DNA from: Bacteroidia bacterium
GTDB lineage: Bacteria > Bacteroidota > Bacteroidia > Flavobacteriales > Flavobacteriaceae
Direction of reading: 5' to 3'
NCBI GenBank assembly: GCA_030432635.1
Contig: JAUIMB010000014.1
Coordinates: 26,989 to 90,988, forward strand
DNA length: 64,000 nucleotides
The position numbers were made by a program, and so were the translations under genes. Shown here one piece after another: positions 8,688 through 16,754 of the stretch (its first letter is position 1; every line of letters begins with the position of its first letter). The notes under the pieces are model-generated. The model did not search any database and was not told where the DNA came from. It saw only the letters and a list, made by a program, of their open reading frames with translations.

Positions 8688-8907
8688 TTTACATTTAAAC
8701 CATAAATTGTATAAAATGTAAACACTTATTTAATTGAAATAAATAAAGAACTAATATTCAATAAGTTAGCATTTATAGACTGTTTACATAATATATAATA
8801 ATGTAAACGGTGACTGTGGGCTGTTCAATAGGTGTTTTAAAATTACGATTACAAATAAAAAATAATCCATTTCTTTATTGTACTATTTAAGCTAACTTGT
8901 GTTTACA
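8688..8907. repeat. Inverted-repeat cluster with GTTTACAT cores in the divergent spacer
   Basis: Three related motifs: TTTACATTT 8688-8696 with AAATGTAAA 8714-8722 (9-bp arms, 17-nt spacer); GTTTACAT 8782-8789 with ATGTAAAC 8801-8808 (8-bp arms, 11-nt AT spacer); and a single half TGTTTACA near 8900. In addition AAGTTAGC (8763-8770) and GCTAACTT (8891-8898) form an 8-bp inverted pair. They lie between the small recombinase and the 626-aa gene, so they may be recombinase sites or operators. The rest of the spacer holds no gene. Confidence 0.55.
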
Positions 8908-8915
8908 AATTAGTT

Positions 8916-10796
8916 ATGATGAATAAGACTAAAATTTTAGACAAATTTCTGGAATACCATTTGTCCAATCAAAAAACACAATTCAAGAAAGACTCATTAG
9001 AAAATTATGAAGTTTTAATTGAACTAAAAGTAATTTATCCTATTTCGGAAGTATCAGATTTAACGGAATTGAATAGCGATTCTCAAGAGTTAAATAAGGT
9101 AGCCATAGCTTATGCAGAAAAAAAGAATAAAAGCAAGATTCCAAAAGATTTAATAAAAGGCTTTGGGTTTATTGAAGATTTTAGAGATAAAATTAAAATT
9201 GAAAATGGCATAAGGAAAAACGTAATAAATGCATATAGTGAATTGATAAAAGGAATGAAAAGCTTTTTTTTATTGACATTAAAAAATAATGGATTTGATG
9301 TTAAATCCTTTTATATTAATGAACTTGATAAAAAAGGTGAGCGAGATAATGCTCTTTTCTTGTTTGAAGATATACTTTTTAGATTTTTACCTTATTCAGG
9401 TTATTCACCAAGAGAAGTTTGGGAGATATGTAAATTCACACTTGATTCTGATGACAAATATTATGTTTTAGAATTTGGAGCAGATTTACCAAATAAAAAT
9501 ATCGAATTATCACAGGAACTTCAAACACTTATCAAGGAAGAAGAAGAAATAGATTCACTAAATTTTCAAGTTAACCTATTAAGGGGGCTACATCATAACG
9601 GTGACAAAAATGCTTACAACAAGTTGTTAGAGCTGGTTGAAAAAAACAAAGATTTAGGTTTCGGAAGAATCACTTCACTAAAAAACCTTACCAAACTGCA
9701 ATTGAAGAATCTTTATGAAAATTTTATTGTAAGTGAAACGTCATCTGCTAGTAAAGTAAAAGCACTATGTGATATAATCGAGAATAAATCAATTGACAAT
9801 AAATTCAGGAATAAGTGTTTTAAGGAAATAGAAAAATTATTGAAAGAATCTTCAGATGAAGATATTCATAATGTTTTTAGTGTAATTACTTATGACCTAA
9901 TAGAATTTGAAAGTAAGAAATATGAGTTTTTAATTCTTTACCTTGGAAAGACTTCCAATTATAATGTTTTACGACATTTTTTTTGGAGATTTAAAGACCC
10001 TCAATACTTATTTCATTTGATTCTTTCTGTTTACAGTACTAAATGGGGAAGAAATTCAATTAAATTCTTTGAACAATCTATATCGCATTTCTGGACAACA
10101 TCAAGAGATGAAACCGAAAAACATATCTTAGATATGTTCAACCCAAAATACAAGTTAGGGTTATTACCTGTTGAAATAATGATGTGTGGTTATCGAAATC
10201 CTTTACAGGTAAACCTGTTGTCATTAGGTACTCAAGAAGAACAAATAAAAGCTATCGATGCGATATGTATGTTCCCTCACTCGTTTGATAAGCTTTTACC
10301 TTTAATACTAGAGCTAAGAAACTCAAAGTTTAAAAGCGTTAGAGATGAGCTAGAATCTCAATTAGGACACCTGATAATCGAATCATATCATAAAATGTTG
10401 TACGATTCGATAATTAATTTATTGACAGATTCAACATCAGATGAAAGGTTTGCCGAAAGATTGAAGAAACCATTAGAATTGTATAATAGAGTCAAAGATT
10501 TGAAAAAATCTGTTAACGATTTGAATCCAGAAATGAATGAAAAAGACTTAATGAATTTTTATTATGAATTAGAATATGAAAATCGTTTAAAAATTATGGA
10601 AGAAATCAATACTGGGGAAAATTCATTCCTAAAAATGGCTAAAAACATTACGGTTGTGAGAGGTAATAGCTGGAAAATTGGTGGAAAGGAAATTCAACCT
10701 TTATCTAACTTTAAATCTGAACAATGGATAAATGGAAAAGCTTTCAAGAACCCTGAGCTGTTTGAATTTACACTAAACAATTACGATAAGGCATGA
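8916..10796 (+). CDS. Unrecognised large helical protein, partner of the downstream nuclease-like protein
   Basis: A 626-aa, Lys/Glu/Leu-rich, almost entirely helical-looking protein without signal peptide, membrane segments, or Walker, kinase or nuclease motifs that I can recognise. The central part (about 215-480) has a repetitive alternation of short amphipathic helices, as in HEAT- or TPR-like solenoids, but no clean repeat unit can be set. The C-terminus (about 590-615) has a short strand-rich stretch (VVRGNSWKIGGKEIQPLSNF). The stop overlaps the next start by four bases (ATGA), so the two proteins are made together. It is the first gene of the island's main cargo unit. A sensor or scaffold role is a guess. 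Confidence 0.8.
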   Translation: MMNKTKILDKFLEYHLSNQKTQFKKDSLENYEVLIELKVIYPISEVSDLTELNSDSQELNKVAIAYAEKKNKSKIPKDLIKGFGFIEDFRDKIKIENGIRKNVINAYSELIKGMKSFFLLTLKNNGFDVKSFYINELDKKGERDNALFLFEDILFRFLPYSGYSPREVWEICKFTLDSDDKYYVLEFGADLPNKNIELSQELQTLIKEEEEIDSLNFQVNLLRGLHHNGDKNAYNKLLELVEKNKDLGFGRITSLKNLTKLQLKNLYENFIVSETSSASKVKALCDIIENKSIDNKFRNKCFKEIEKLLKESSDEDIHNVFSVITYDLIEFESKKYEFLILYLGKTSNYNVLRHFFWRFKDPQYLFHLILSVYSTKWGRNSIKFFEQSISHFWTTSRDETEKHILDMFNPKYKLGLLPVEIMMCGYRNPLQVNLLSLGTQEEQIKAIDAICMFPHSFDKLLPLILELRNSKFKSVRDELESQLGHLIIESYHKMLYDSIINLLTDSTSDERFAERLKKPLELYNRVKDLKKSVNDLNPEMNEKDLMNFYYELEYENRLKIMEEINTGENSFLKMAKNITVVRGNSWKIGGKEIQPLSNFKSEQWINGKAFKNPELFEFTLNNYDKA

Positions 10797-12508
10797 ACAT
10801 AAATAACATTATTGTAATGAACTATTTGAAGTCTTTAAAAGAAGATTCTCAGCTAGATGCAATTTTTCCAATGTTACTTCATGTTCTAGGGTATGACATT
10901 CTATCTACACCTAAAGAATATAAAGGGTTTTCTCAATACGGAAAAGATATTGTAGCAGTTAAAGAAGATGATGATGGGATAAAGAAAAAGTTCTTTTTTG
11001 AGCTTAAAGCTGGTGATATTGATAAATCAAATTGGTTCATAGAAAAAAATGGAGTTAGAGATACTCTTTTAATGACTGCTGACCATGAGTTCAGGACTTC
11101 TTATGCAGATTTTGATAATCTTCCCAAAAAAGTTGTTCTTGTTTTCAATGGTATGATTAACAGTACTATTAAAGAGTTATATGATGGGCTAATCAAAAAA
11201 GAGTTCACAAAAAAAGGAACTGAATTTGAAGAATGGAATATCTATAAATTGACTGAGCTTTTTCATACCAATTTGTTCAATTCTTATCTTTTAGCTGATA
11301 ACTTTTCTTCAAAGCTTTTTAACAGGGTTATTGTCAACTTAAATTCGTTTGATGGGGTTTCAAGTGACTTCGAAGAGTTAATCGATTATATGTTAGCTAA
11401 GAACGACTGGAAAGGTTATAGTAACGAGATACCTAGAGAATGGACTAAATTATTCGAATCATTACGATTGATTGCTTTAATTATCTACACTGAGTCCTTA
11501 GATTATAATAATTTGGACATATCGAAAAGATTTACTACCTGTATTATTGTTAAGTTTTGGAGTTGGATTCTCAGGAATAAACTGGAAAATGATATAAAGA
11601 TATTGGACTATTTTAAGGAATTATATCTATTCTATTATAATATTTTAGTTGACTATCTAGAAAGAACTTTTAATATAGCTAGTTTAAGAAATGGTCTTTC
11701 GTCTGAGTCAGGTGGTAGATATGAGCAAATAGGATACACTTATAGAACCTTTAATTACATTCAAAATATTTGTTTTATTGTCAACTTTGAAAAATATGCA
11801 AATGGCATAGAAAAAGTTAAAGATAAAATTGATAGTCTGAGTGATATTTTGATTAAAAATAATGTTTCAGCTAGACCTTTATTAGATATTCACTCCATTC
11901 CCATAATCGATGTGCTTTGTTTATTTATTGAGGCAAACGAATTAGAGAAGGCTAAGCTATATTTAAAAAATATTTTGGGCTACTTAAGATATGGTAAAAA
12001 CACCCACAATAGATTACCTGATGCAAATAATAATATTAAAAGTGTGATAAAGCTTGAAATTACTGGAGAGAAAAGTGTATTCTATTCAGACAGCACTTCA
12101 CCACTACTTGGCGTGCTTTTTGAATTTTTAGTAATTCTAAATATGAAGAAAGAATTTAGTATAATGCAAGAATTCGTAGCTAAAAATGATATTCACATAG
12201 CAATATTTATTCCTCATCACGGAAAAGGCTCAACATCAAAAGATTTAAGAATAGATAAAGAAAATGACTTAGAAGAAATCCTTTTCTCAGGATATTTCAA
12301 TGAAGGTTATCAATCGCAAATAGTTTTAACGAAGAACATTACCGAACAACTGTCCTTTAAAGAATTTAAGAATGAATTAATTAAGCTTAAGGATGAATTT
12401 GAATATGATTATAGATGCGAAAAAGTAGGCTTTGGATTTATTAATTCTATTGCACATAATTATTATAAAACTCCTTACTTCCCAGATAAATGGAGATGTT
12501 ATTTATAG
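10793..12508 (+). CDS. Protein with N-terminal PD-(D/E)XK (Mrr-like) nuclease core; putative effector
   Basis: A 571-aa protein. The first 100 residues read like a restriction-endonuclease fold: helix (LDAIFPMLLHVLGYDIL), loop, G-K-D52-I-V-A-V strand, turn, then F-F-F-E70-L-K72-A-G strand, that is D-x17-E-x-K. This is the spacing of the metal-binding catalytic core in Mrr-type and related nucleases. The rest is helical, unrecognised and without membrane segments. It overlaps the upstream gene by 4 bp and ends one base before the stop of the convergent XRE regulator. Gene pairs of a nuclease and a large helical partner on islands are often anti-phage systems. No known system is matched by eye. 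Confidence 0.8.
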   Translation: MNINNIIVMNYLKSLKEDSQLDAIFPMLLHVLGYDILSTPKEYKGFSQYGKDIVAVKEDDDGIKKKFFFELKAGDIDKSNWFIEKNGVRDTLLMTADHEFRTSYADFDNLPKKVVLVFNGMINSTIKELYDGLIKKEFTKKGTEFEEWNIYKLTELFHTNLFNSYLLADNFSSKLFNRVIVNLNSFDGVSSDFEELIDYMLAKNDWKGYSNEIPREWTKLFESLRLIALIIYTESLDYNNLDISKRFTTCIIVKFWSWILRNKLENDIKILDYFKELYLFYYNILVDYLERTFNIASLRNGLSSESGGRYEQIGYTYRTFNYIQNICFIVNFEKYANGIEKVKDKIDSLSDILIKNNVSARPLLDIHSIPIIDVLCLFIEANELEKAKLYLKNILGYLRYGKNTHNRLPDANNNIKSVIKLEITGEKSVFYSDSTSPLLGVLFEFLVILNMKKEFSIMQEFVAKNDIHIAIFIPHHGKGSTSKDLRIDKENDLEEILFSGYFNEGYQSQIVLTKNITEQLSFKEFKNELIKLKDEFEYDYRCEKVGFGFINSIAHNYYKTPYFPDKWRCYL

Positions 12509-12509
12509 C

Positions 12510-12767
12510 TTATTCACTATAATCACTAGATAGACCATCAAAAAATTCTACAAGAGTCATATCAAAAGCTTCAACTACTCTTTTAAGCATTGAAATTTTC
12601 ATTTCTTGTTTCCCAAGTTCATATTTTCTAAGGTTTTGAGTATCAATACCTGCCTTAAATGCAATTTCAGCCACCTTAATGCCTCTTTCTTCACGTAAAG
12701 CTCTAATATGGTGACCTATTGATTTACAGAAAGCCACAGCCTCCTTTTTTCGGTTTATATCTATCAT
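12510..12767 (-). CDS. XRE-family HTH transcriptional regulator
   Basis: An 85-aa single-domain Cro/C1-type regulator. The helix-turn-helix lies at about residues 15-72 (IRALREERGIKVAEIAFKAGIDTQNLRKYELGKQ, then the fourth helix MLKRVVEAFDMTLVEFF). It is convergent with the nuclease gene, with a single base between the stop codons. A regulator next to a defence-like unit often controls it or the island, but the promoters it would bind are more than 3 kb away on the other side of the pair. Confidence 0.9.
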   Translation of the reverse strand: MIDINRKKEAVAFCKSIGHHIRALREERGIKVAEIAFKAGIDTQNLRKYELGKQEMKISMLKRVVEAFDMTLVEFFDGLSSDYSE

Positions 12768-12876
12768 AAACCAAAGCTGATAACAATTGGTTAATTTTGG
12801 CGAATTGTTTATAATGGGTTATATTCAACCTATTAATATATTTATTATCTTTCTAATCACTTTAAAATCAATTTGA

Positions 12877-13896
12877 ATGCATAAATCTAGTCTTGTTATC
12901 GTTCTATTTTTGTTTACAATTCTTTCATGCAATACTAATCAATCATTGGGCATTGATATACCTATGCCGACAAGAGAGGAAATTCCAATGGACTACCTTG
13001 AAAAGTCTTTGTTTTTAGGATGGAATGAAAATAATTTTTCAGAATTCTATTATTTAAAGGAATTTACAGGTTATGAATCTGATTCTTACACTATAAAGTT
13101 ATTATCTCAAAATGCAATTGATGATAAAGTTGAGGTTATAAAAGAGTTTACTTCTTATTATGGTGAAAAAGGCGGTTATACTTATTTTGAAGAGTTTTTA
13201 GAGAAAAAAGAAACTGAACTTAAATCCTTATTACAAGATTTAGAAATTCATTTGCACGGTATTAATTTTGAAACCAAGTCAACATTAAAAAAAGATGACC
13301 TTGAATGGTCGTTTAACGTAAACAATCAAAATGTTGGTGATTCACAACGCTTCTCAACAAAAGTAATCGTCAATAAACCTGATGGTACTGTAAAGTCAAT
13401 ACTTAATCATAAGCGAAACAAATCCACATTATATACTGACATGAAATATTTAGGTTACATACTTAACCCTAGTCAGGATAATGTTGTAGTGGTTACCTAC
13501 TTAAAATCAGAAGCTCTTGAAGGTGCTAGTTTATATAGCCCTTTTTACATAGATTGTTCGCTTAACGATATTAATAATGGTCATCAATCTTCCAATAATA
13601 CTACTACACCTATGAAAAATGGTAAAAGATTAATCAAGGAGAGTGAAATTAGGGGTCTATTGATAGGTAAATGGTATTTAGATGTTGAAAGTATTATTGG
13701 CGAACCTGATGAAACATATCGCACACACTATAATTTTTCGATGGTGTATTACAACTCAGTTCTTGATAATTTTGATAATAGCATTAAACATATGTGCGTT
13801 TTCATAGTTGATGACCATGTAAAAGACATATTTACATGTAAACGTGGGAGCAAGTTGCAGTTAAATGGATTAGATTACATAACAACTTCTAAATAG
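12877..13896 (+). CDS. Predicted lipoprotein of unknown function (island cargo)
   Basis: A 339-aa protein. A lipoprotein signal peptide ends in the lipobox ILSC (lipidated Cys18), so it is anchored to the inner or outer membrane. The body is not recognised. Near residues 265-300 the sequence LIGKWYLDVESIIGEPDETYRTHYNFSM followed by a V-Y-Y pattern is reminiscent of the SmpA/BamE-like 'GMskeeVlsllGePd..W.Y' fold, but weakly. It is followed after 7 bp by a second exported protein on the same strand. Both lie between the nuclease unit and the mobility genes. Confidence 0.75.
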   Translation: MHKSSLVIVLFLFTILSCNTNQSLGIDIPMPTREEIPMDYLEKSLFLGWNENNFSEFYYLKEFTGYESDSYTIKLLSQNAIDDKVEVIKEFTSYYGEKGGYTYFEEFLEKKETELKSLLQDLEIHLHGINFETKSTLKKDDLEWSFNVNNQNVGDSQRFSTKVIVNKPDGTVKSILNHKRNKSTLYTDMKYLGYILNPSQDNVVVVTYLKSEALEGASLYSPFYIDCSLNDINNGHQSSNNTTTPMKNGKRLIKESEIRGLLIGKWYLDVESIIGEPDETYRTHYNFSMVYYNSVLDNFDNSIKHMCVFIVDDHVKDIFTCKRGSKLQLNGLDYITTSK

Positions 13897-13903
13897 TATT
13901 TAA

Positions 13904-15160
13904 ATGAAAAAGATTTTATTTCTAATATATCTCTCTGTTATATTTTGTTATTCGCAACCAAAATCATTTTATGTAAAATTAGACAGAATGACACAGACCC
14001 ACATGATTTACAAAACTTCCGAAAACATCTACCTAATAGGGTATGATTATGGCTATCATCCTTTAGGTGCTAAGATACCTTTAAATGGAAGTTATTACCA
14101 ATTTCTCTCAGTTGGACAAGCTAGCTCTTACAATGAAGGTAAAATTCATAATTTACCTCAAAATACATTTGAGAACAATGATAATTATATTGAAGGTGAT
14201 TACTATTCAATAGACTTTAACCATAAAATAAATTCTGACATTAATAATGCAATTTCAATAACATGGAAAAGGCATAAAGAAGAATTTGAATTTGAAGGAG
14301 AAAGAGGGATTGAAACTTATAAAAAAATGGGTGGTGGCAGACAGTATGAAAACTACATTGCTTATATCGCTCAATCTACCTACACAAACAGAAAATATTT
14401 ATTTATTCAAGAAGTTGGGAATAATGAAAGATATAAAATTGATATTGCAGAAAATAACCCACATATTAAACATCATTCTAATGGTGAAACATTAATTAAG
14501 GATGTTCTTGGCAATCATAGAAACGATTTTTCAATAATTTCCTATTATCAAGACAATCAAAACTTGAAGAACATTAAAGAAGCTTTTCGTGCTGAAAACA
14601 CTGAGCATGTTGTTACCATAGCCACCAAAACAAGAATATTCTACTATAAGATAGCAAATGGTAAAGTTTCTAGGATTAATTATTCGGAATATCCAAACAA
14701 CCAACAATTAAAAAGCGTTTATTACTATGATAAAAAGGCTATTTGGATAAATCATTTTATGACTGCAAATGGGAATAAGTTAACTGCATTTCATATTAAA
14801 AATAAAGTTATATGGGAAAAAAACGTGGCTAATTTTAGCTCATTAAACCAAATGTTCGGTTGCAATTACAATTTTTTCGTTATTGGCGGAGCTACCAAAA
14901 AATTTGGTTATTTGGGATATTCAAACCCTTATATTGAAATTTTAGATTGCTATACTGGCGAAGTTAAATCAGCATATTTTAAATCAGAAAAGTATTCATC
15001 TGTCAACACCATTTTTGCGGATAAAAACGAAATCATTTTAACCACAGGTTATGAACAATCTGATGAATCTAGGTTAAGAGATTCTCAAGTTACTTTATAT
15101 AAAGATTGGATAGATGACAGAGGAAAGTTTGTTGTTAATTACTTTAAAAAAATAGAATAA
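13904..15160 (+). CDS. Exported protein of unknown function, co-transcribed with the lipoprotein
   Basis: A 418-aa protein with a type I signal peptide (MKKILFLIYLSVIFCYSQ, mature from about residue 18). The Cys before Tyr-Ser-Gln is not in a proper lipobox. The mature part is strand-rich with recurrent 'Y-x-I-x-(6-10)-G' turns, as in beta-propeller-like proteins, but I could not fix a repeat. It begins 7 bp after the lipoprotein gene and probably acts with it in the periplasm or at the outer membrane. Confidence 0.75.
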   Translation: MKKILFLIYLSVIFCYSQPKSFYVKLDRMTQTHMIYKTSENIYLIGYDYGYHPLGAKIPLNGSYYQFLSVGQASSYNEGKIHNLPQNTFENNDNYIEGDYYSIDFNHKINSDINNAISITWKRHKEEFEFEGERGIETYKKMGGGRQYENYIAYIAQSTYTNRKYLFIQEVGNNERYKIDIAENNPHIKHHSNGETLIKDVLGNHRNDFSIISYYQDNQNLKNIKEAFRAENTEHVVTIATKTRIFYYKIANGKVSRINYSEYPNNQQLKSVYYYDKKAIWINHFMTANGNKLTAFHIKNKVIWEKNVANFSSLNQMFGCNYNFFVIGGATKKFGYLGYSNPYIEILDCYTGEVKSAYFKSEKYSSVNTIFADKNEIILTTGYEQSDESRLRDSQVTLYKDWIDDRGKFVVNYFKKIE

Positions 15161-15169
15161 CTATTAAGG

Positions 15170-15334
15170 CTATCGATTCATTTTTTTTAACTTCTCTTTA
15201 GTGGTAGCCATTTCCTTTCGCAAGTTAAGTACACTAATCTGATGTAAAATTTCATTTTTCTTATTTTGGTCTTTCTCAAGTCCTAACAATTCTTGTTTAT
15301 GAGCTATTTTTGCTTCTATTTCCTCTTTCTCCAT
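15170..15334 (-). CDS. Tiny coiled-coil protein (54 aa)
   Basis: An open reading frame of 55 codons starting at ATG 15334 (MEKEEIEAKIAHKQELLGLE...) and ending in TAG at 15170. Nearly all residues suit one long amphipathic, highly charged helix with hydrophobic heptad positions. Convergent with the exported-protein gene. No strong ribosome-binding site is seen, which is usual in this phylum. Coding status is inferred from composition and from the absence of anything else in the gap. Confidence 0.45.
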   Translation of the reverse strand: MEKEEIEAKIAHKQELLGLEKDQNKKNEILHQISVLNLRKEMATTKEKLKKMNR

Positions 15335-15529
15335 AATTATTATAATCTAATCTTGTTTCTAGGTCGGACTGGATACAACTCAATCCTGTATTTTAATATC
15401 ATTCAACAGGATTAGCATTATTCCACTTATAGTACATACGTGTTGTTATATTACTTTTTAGAACGTAAATTTTTTGGTAAAAAAAATTTTACGAATCACT
15501 CCGACTGCTTCTTTTAATCGAATTTCATG
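15335..15529. other. Non-coding stretch with two strong inverted repeats; possible replication origin or terminator
   Basis: AATCCTGT 15382-15389 pairs with ACAGGATT 15406-15413. CGTAAATTTTTT (15464-15475) pairs almost perfectly with the sequence at about 15482-15493. The second could terminate the minus-strand 83-aa gene. The region lies just behind the HUH endonuclease gene, a usual place for a rolling-circle origin, but no nick-site consensus can be named. Confidence 0.4.
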
Positions 15530-15781
15530 TTAATGTAAGCGAGTTTCGCTGGGACGAGTCAATGGCATAGGAACCTCCCGTGACTTGTAGTACATTTGTC
15601 TAATCCAATTAGGCTTAATATAAATATCATCATCTTTCAAACTTATTTCCTCTCCTCTTAGCAAAGCTCCGAGCTTACCTCTATAATTTAAAATGTAGTA
15701 AGTTCTTTCGTCCAAAAAATCAAAAGCCTTTTTGTAATCTTCATACAGTTTCATTAGGTTGTATGTATATTTATCGTTCAT
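15530..15781 (-). CDS. Small protein of unknown function downstream of the HUH gene
   Basis: An 83-aa protein rich in Tyr, Lys and Arg. The start overlaps the end of the HUH endonuclease gene by 11 bp, so the two are likely translated from one mRNA. The last third of the gene has visibly higher G+C than its neighbours (coding PLTRPSETRLH), which may mean that its 3' end also serves as a DNA site. No family was recognised. Confidence 0.6.
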   Translation of the reverse strand: MNDKYTYNLMKLYEDYKKAFDFLDERTYYILNYRGKLGALLRGEEISLKDDDIYIKPNWIRQMYYKSREVPMPLTRPSETRLH

Positions 15782-16298
15782 TATTTTTTGGTTTTTTCAG
15801 GTTAATTATTTGACCACCATCTTTGGTTATATATCTTTTCCAACCTTCAACATCATAGATTTCAGACTGTTTATAATTCAATTCGTAGAACGTTTCTTTT
15901 ATGATATTTAGAAGCTCTATTTTTCTTTTGCATTTAATATAGCAATGAATGTGATTGTGATTTATACCTAGTTTACTAACTTCAACGGAATAATTAATTT
16001 CTAAGTCATCATCATTTGAATTATCAAATACAAATTGCATCATTTCCTTAATTTCGGAAGCTGTATGATTGTTATTTGGTATGATTGTTATTGAATAGTA
16101 TTTAGGTTTTCTTATTCGTTGAGGTTTGAATTTTTTAAGTAATAATTGGTGAATTTCCCATCTATCGTTTTTATCTTTTCGTAATAGTAATTCATTGCTA
16201 TCATCTTTCAGGTTGTTAATAATTCTTCTCACATTTCTTGATGTAGTTTGATAGTGTTTTGAAATGTCTTTTACAGTTAAGTATTCTTTGGTCATCAT
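15771..16298 (-). CDS. HTH + HUH endonuclease (Rep-like), putative replication initiator of the island
   Basis: A 175-aa protein. Residues 5-32 form a helix-turn-helix (LTVKDISKHYQTTSRNVRRIINNL). Residues 66-165 look like a rolling-circle Rep nuclease domain: a first strand YYSITIIPNN (motif I), H114-N-H116-I-H118 as the HUH metal site (motif II), and R-Y156-I-T-K159-D-G-G as the nucleophile YxxK motif (motif III). There is no superfamily 3 helicase domain, so the protein is much shorter than CRESS-type Rep proteins. It would nick one strand to start replication or transfer of the excised element. It could instead be a small relaxase or transposase-like HUH enzyme. Confidence 0.75.
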   Translation of the reverse strand: MMTKEYLTVKDISKHYQTTSRNVRRIINNLKDDSNELLLRKDKNDRWEIHQLLLKKFKPQRIRKPKYYSITIIPNNNHTASEIKEMMQFVFDNSNDDDLEINYSVEVSKLGINHNHIHCYIKCKRKIELLNIIKETFYELNYKQSEIYDVEGWKRYITKDGGQIINLKKPKNNER

Positions 16299-16400
16299 TT
16301 AGATTTTAATATAAACCAACCATTAGGATATGTGCTTAATTCCTTTAATCGGTATTGTTATTTCTTATAAATAGTGTGGAATTAGTAAAAGTTCAAAAAA

Positions 16401-16682
16401 TTATATCAAACCTTGATTTGAATTATTCTTTAATAGTTGATTTATTTCATCAACAGGATAGAAGTAGATTGAATCTATATAAGTAAATGGTATTTTGTTT
16501 TCTTTACGCCATTTAATTATCGTACCATCAGAAAGACCAAAGATTTCTTTTAAATCTTTATTACGGTAGTATTTAGGTGTAGATGAATCGGATTGTTGAA
16601 GATTCAAGCCTTCAATAGCCAATTTCAAATCATCTAAATATGCTTTCAATTCATCTTCTTGTAGTAATGCTATCTTACTCAT
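16401..16682 (-). CDS. Small HTH protein, excisionase/MerR-like
   Basis: A 93-aa protein. The C-terminal half contains a winged-helix signature typical of the HTH_17/excisionase group: KYYRNKDLKEIFGLSDGTII followed by WRKENKIPFTYI and YFYPVDEI. Such proteins accompany integrases on Bacteroidetes islands and act as recombination directionality factors or regulators. Its promoter carries the same three-half-site operator as the integrase promoter, so integrase and this protein are probably controlled together. Confidence 0.85.
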   Translation of the reverse strand: MSKIALLQEDELKAYLDDLKLAIEGLNLQQSDSSTPKYYRNKDLKEIFGLSDGTIIKWRKENKIPFTYIDSIYFYPVDEINQLLKNNSNQGLI

Positions 16683-16701
16683 TCCTTAATTATTTATAAG
16701 G

Positions 16702-16753
16702 CAAATAAGTAGTTTTTGATTCACAATTAGAAGTAGATTGTGAAGATTGTGAA
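16702..16753 (-). promoter_or_regulatory. Three-half-site operator and promoter of the excisionase-like gene
   Basis: TTCACAATT (16720-16728) faces ATTGTGAA (16737-16744), and a further ATTGTGAA follows at 16746. On the minus strand a TTATTTG box (16708-16702) lies 15 bp before the first half-site. Half-site spacing (17 and 9 bp) and distance to the -7 box are identical to those in front of the integrase gene. Confidence 0.65.
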
Positions 16754-16754
16754 A

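Noticed and set aside
8688..8907. CRISPR-like repeats in the spacer at 8.7-8.9 kb
   Set aside because: Units are short inverted repeats with irregular spacing and no unique spacers; no Cas genes. No CRISPR array was seen anywhere in the window.
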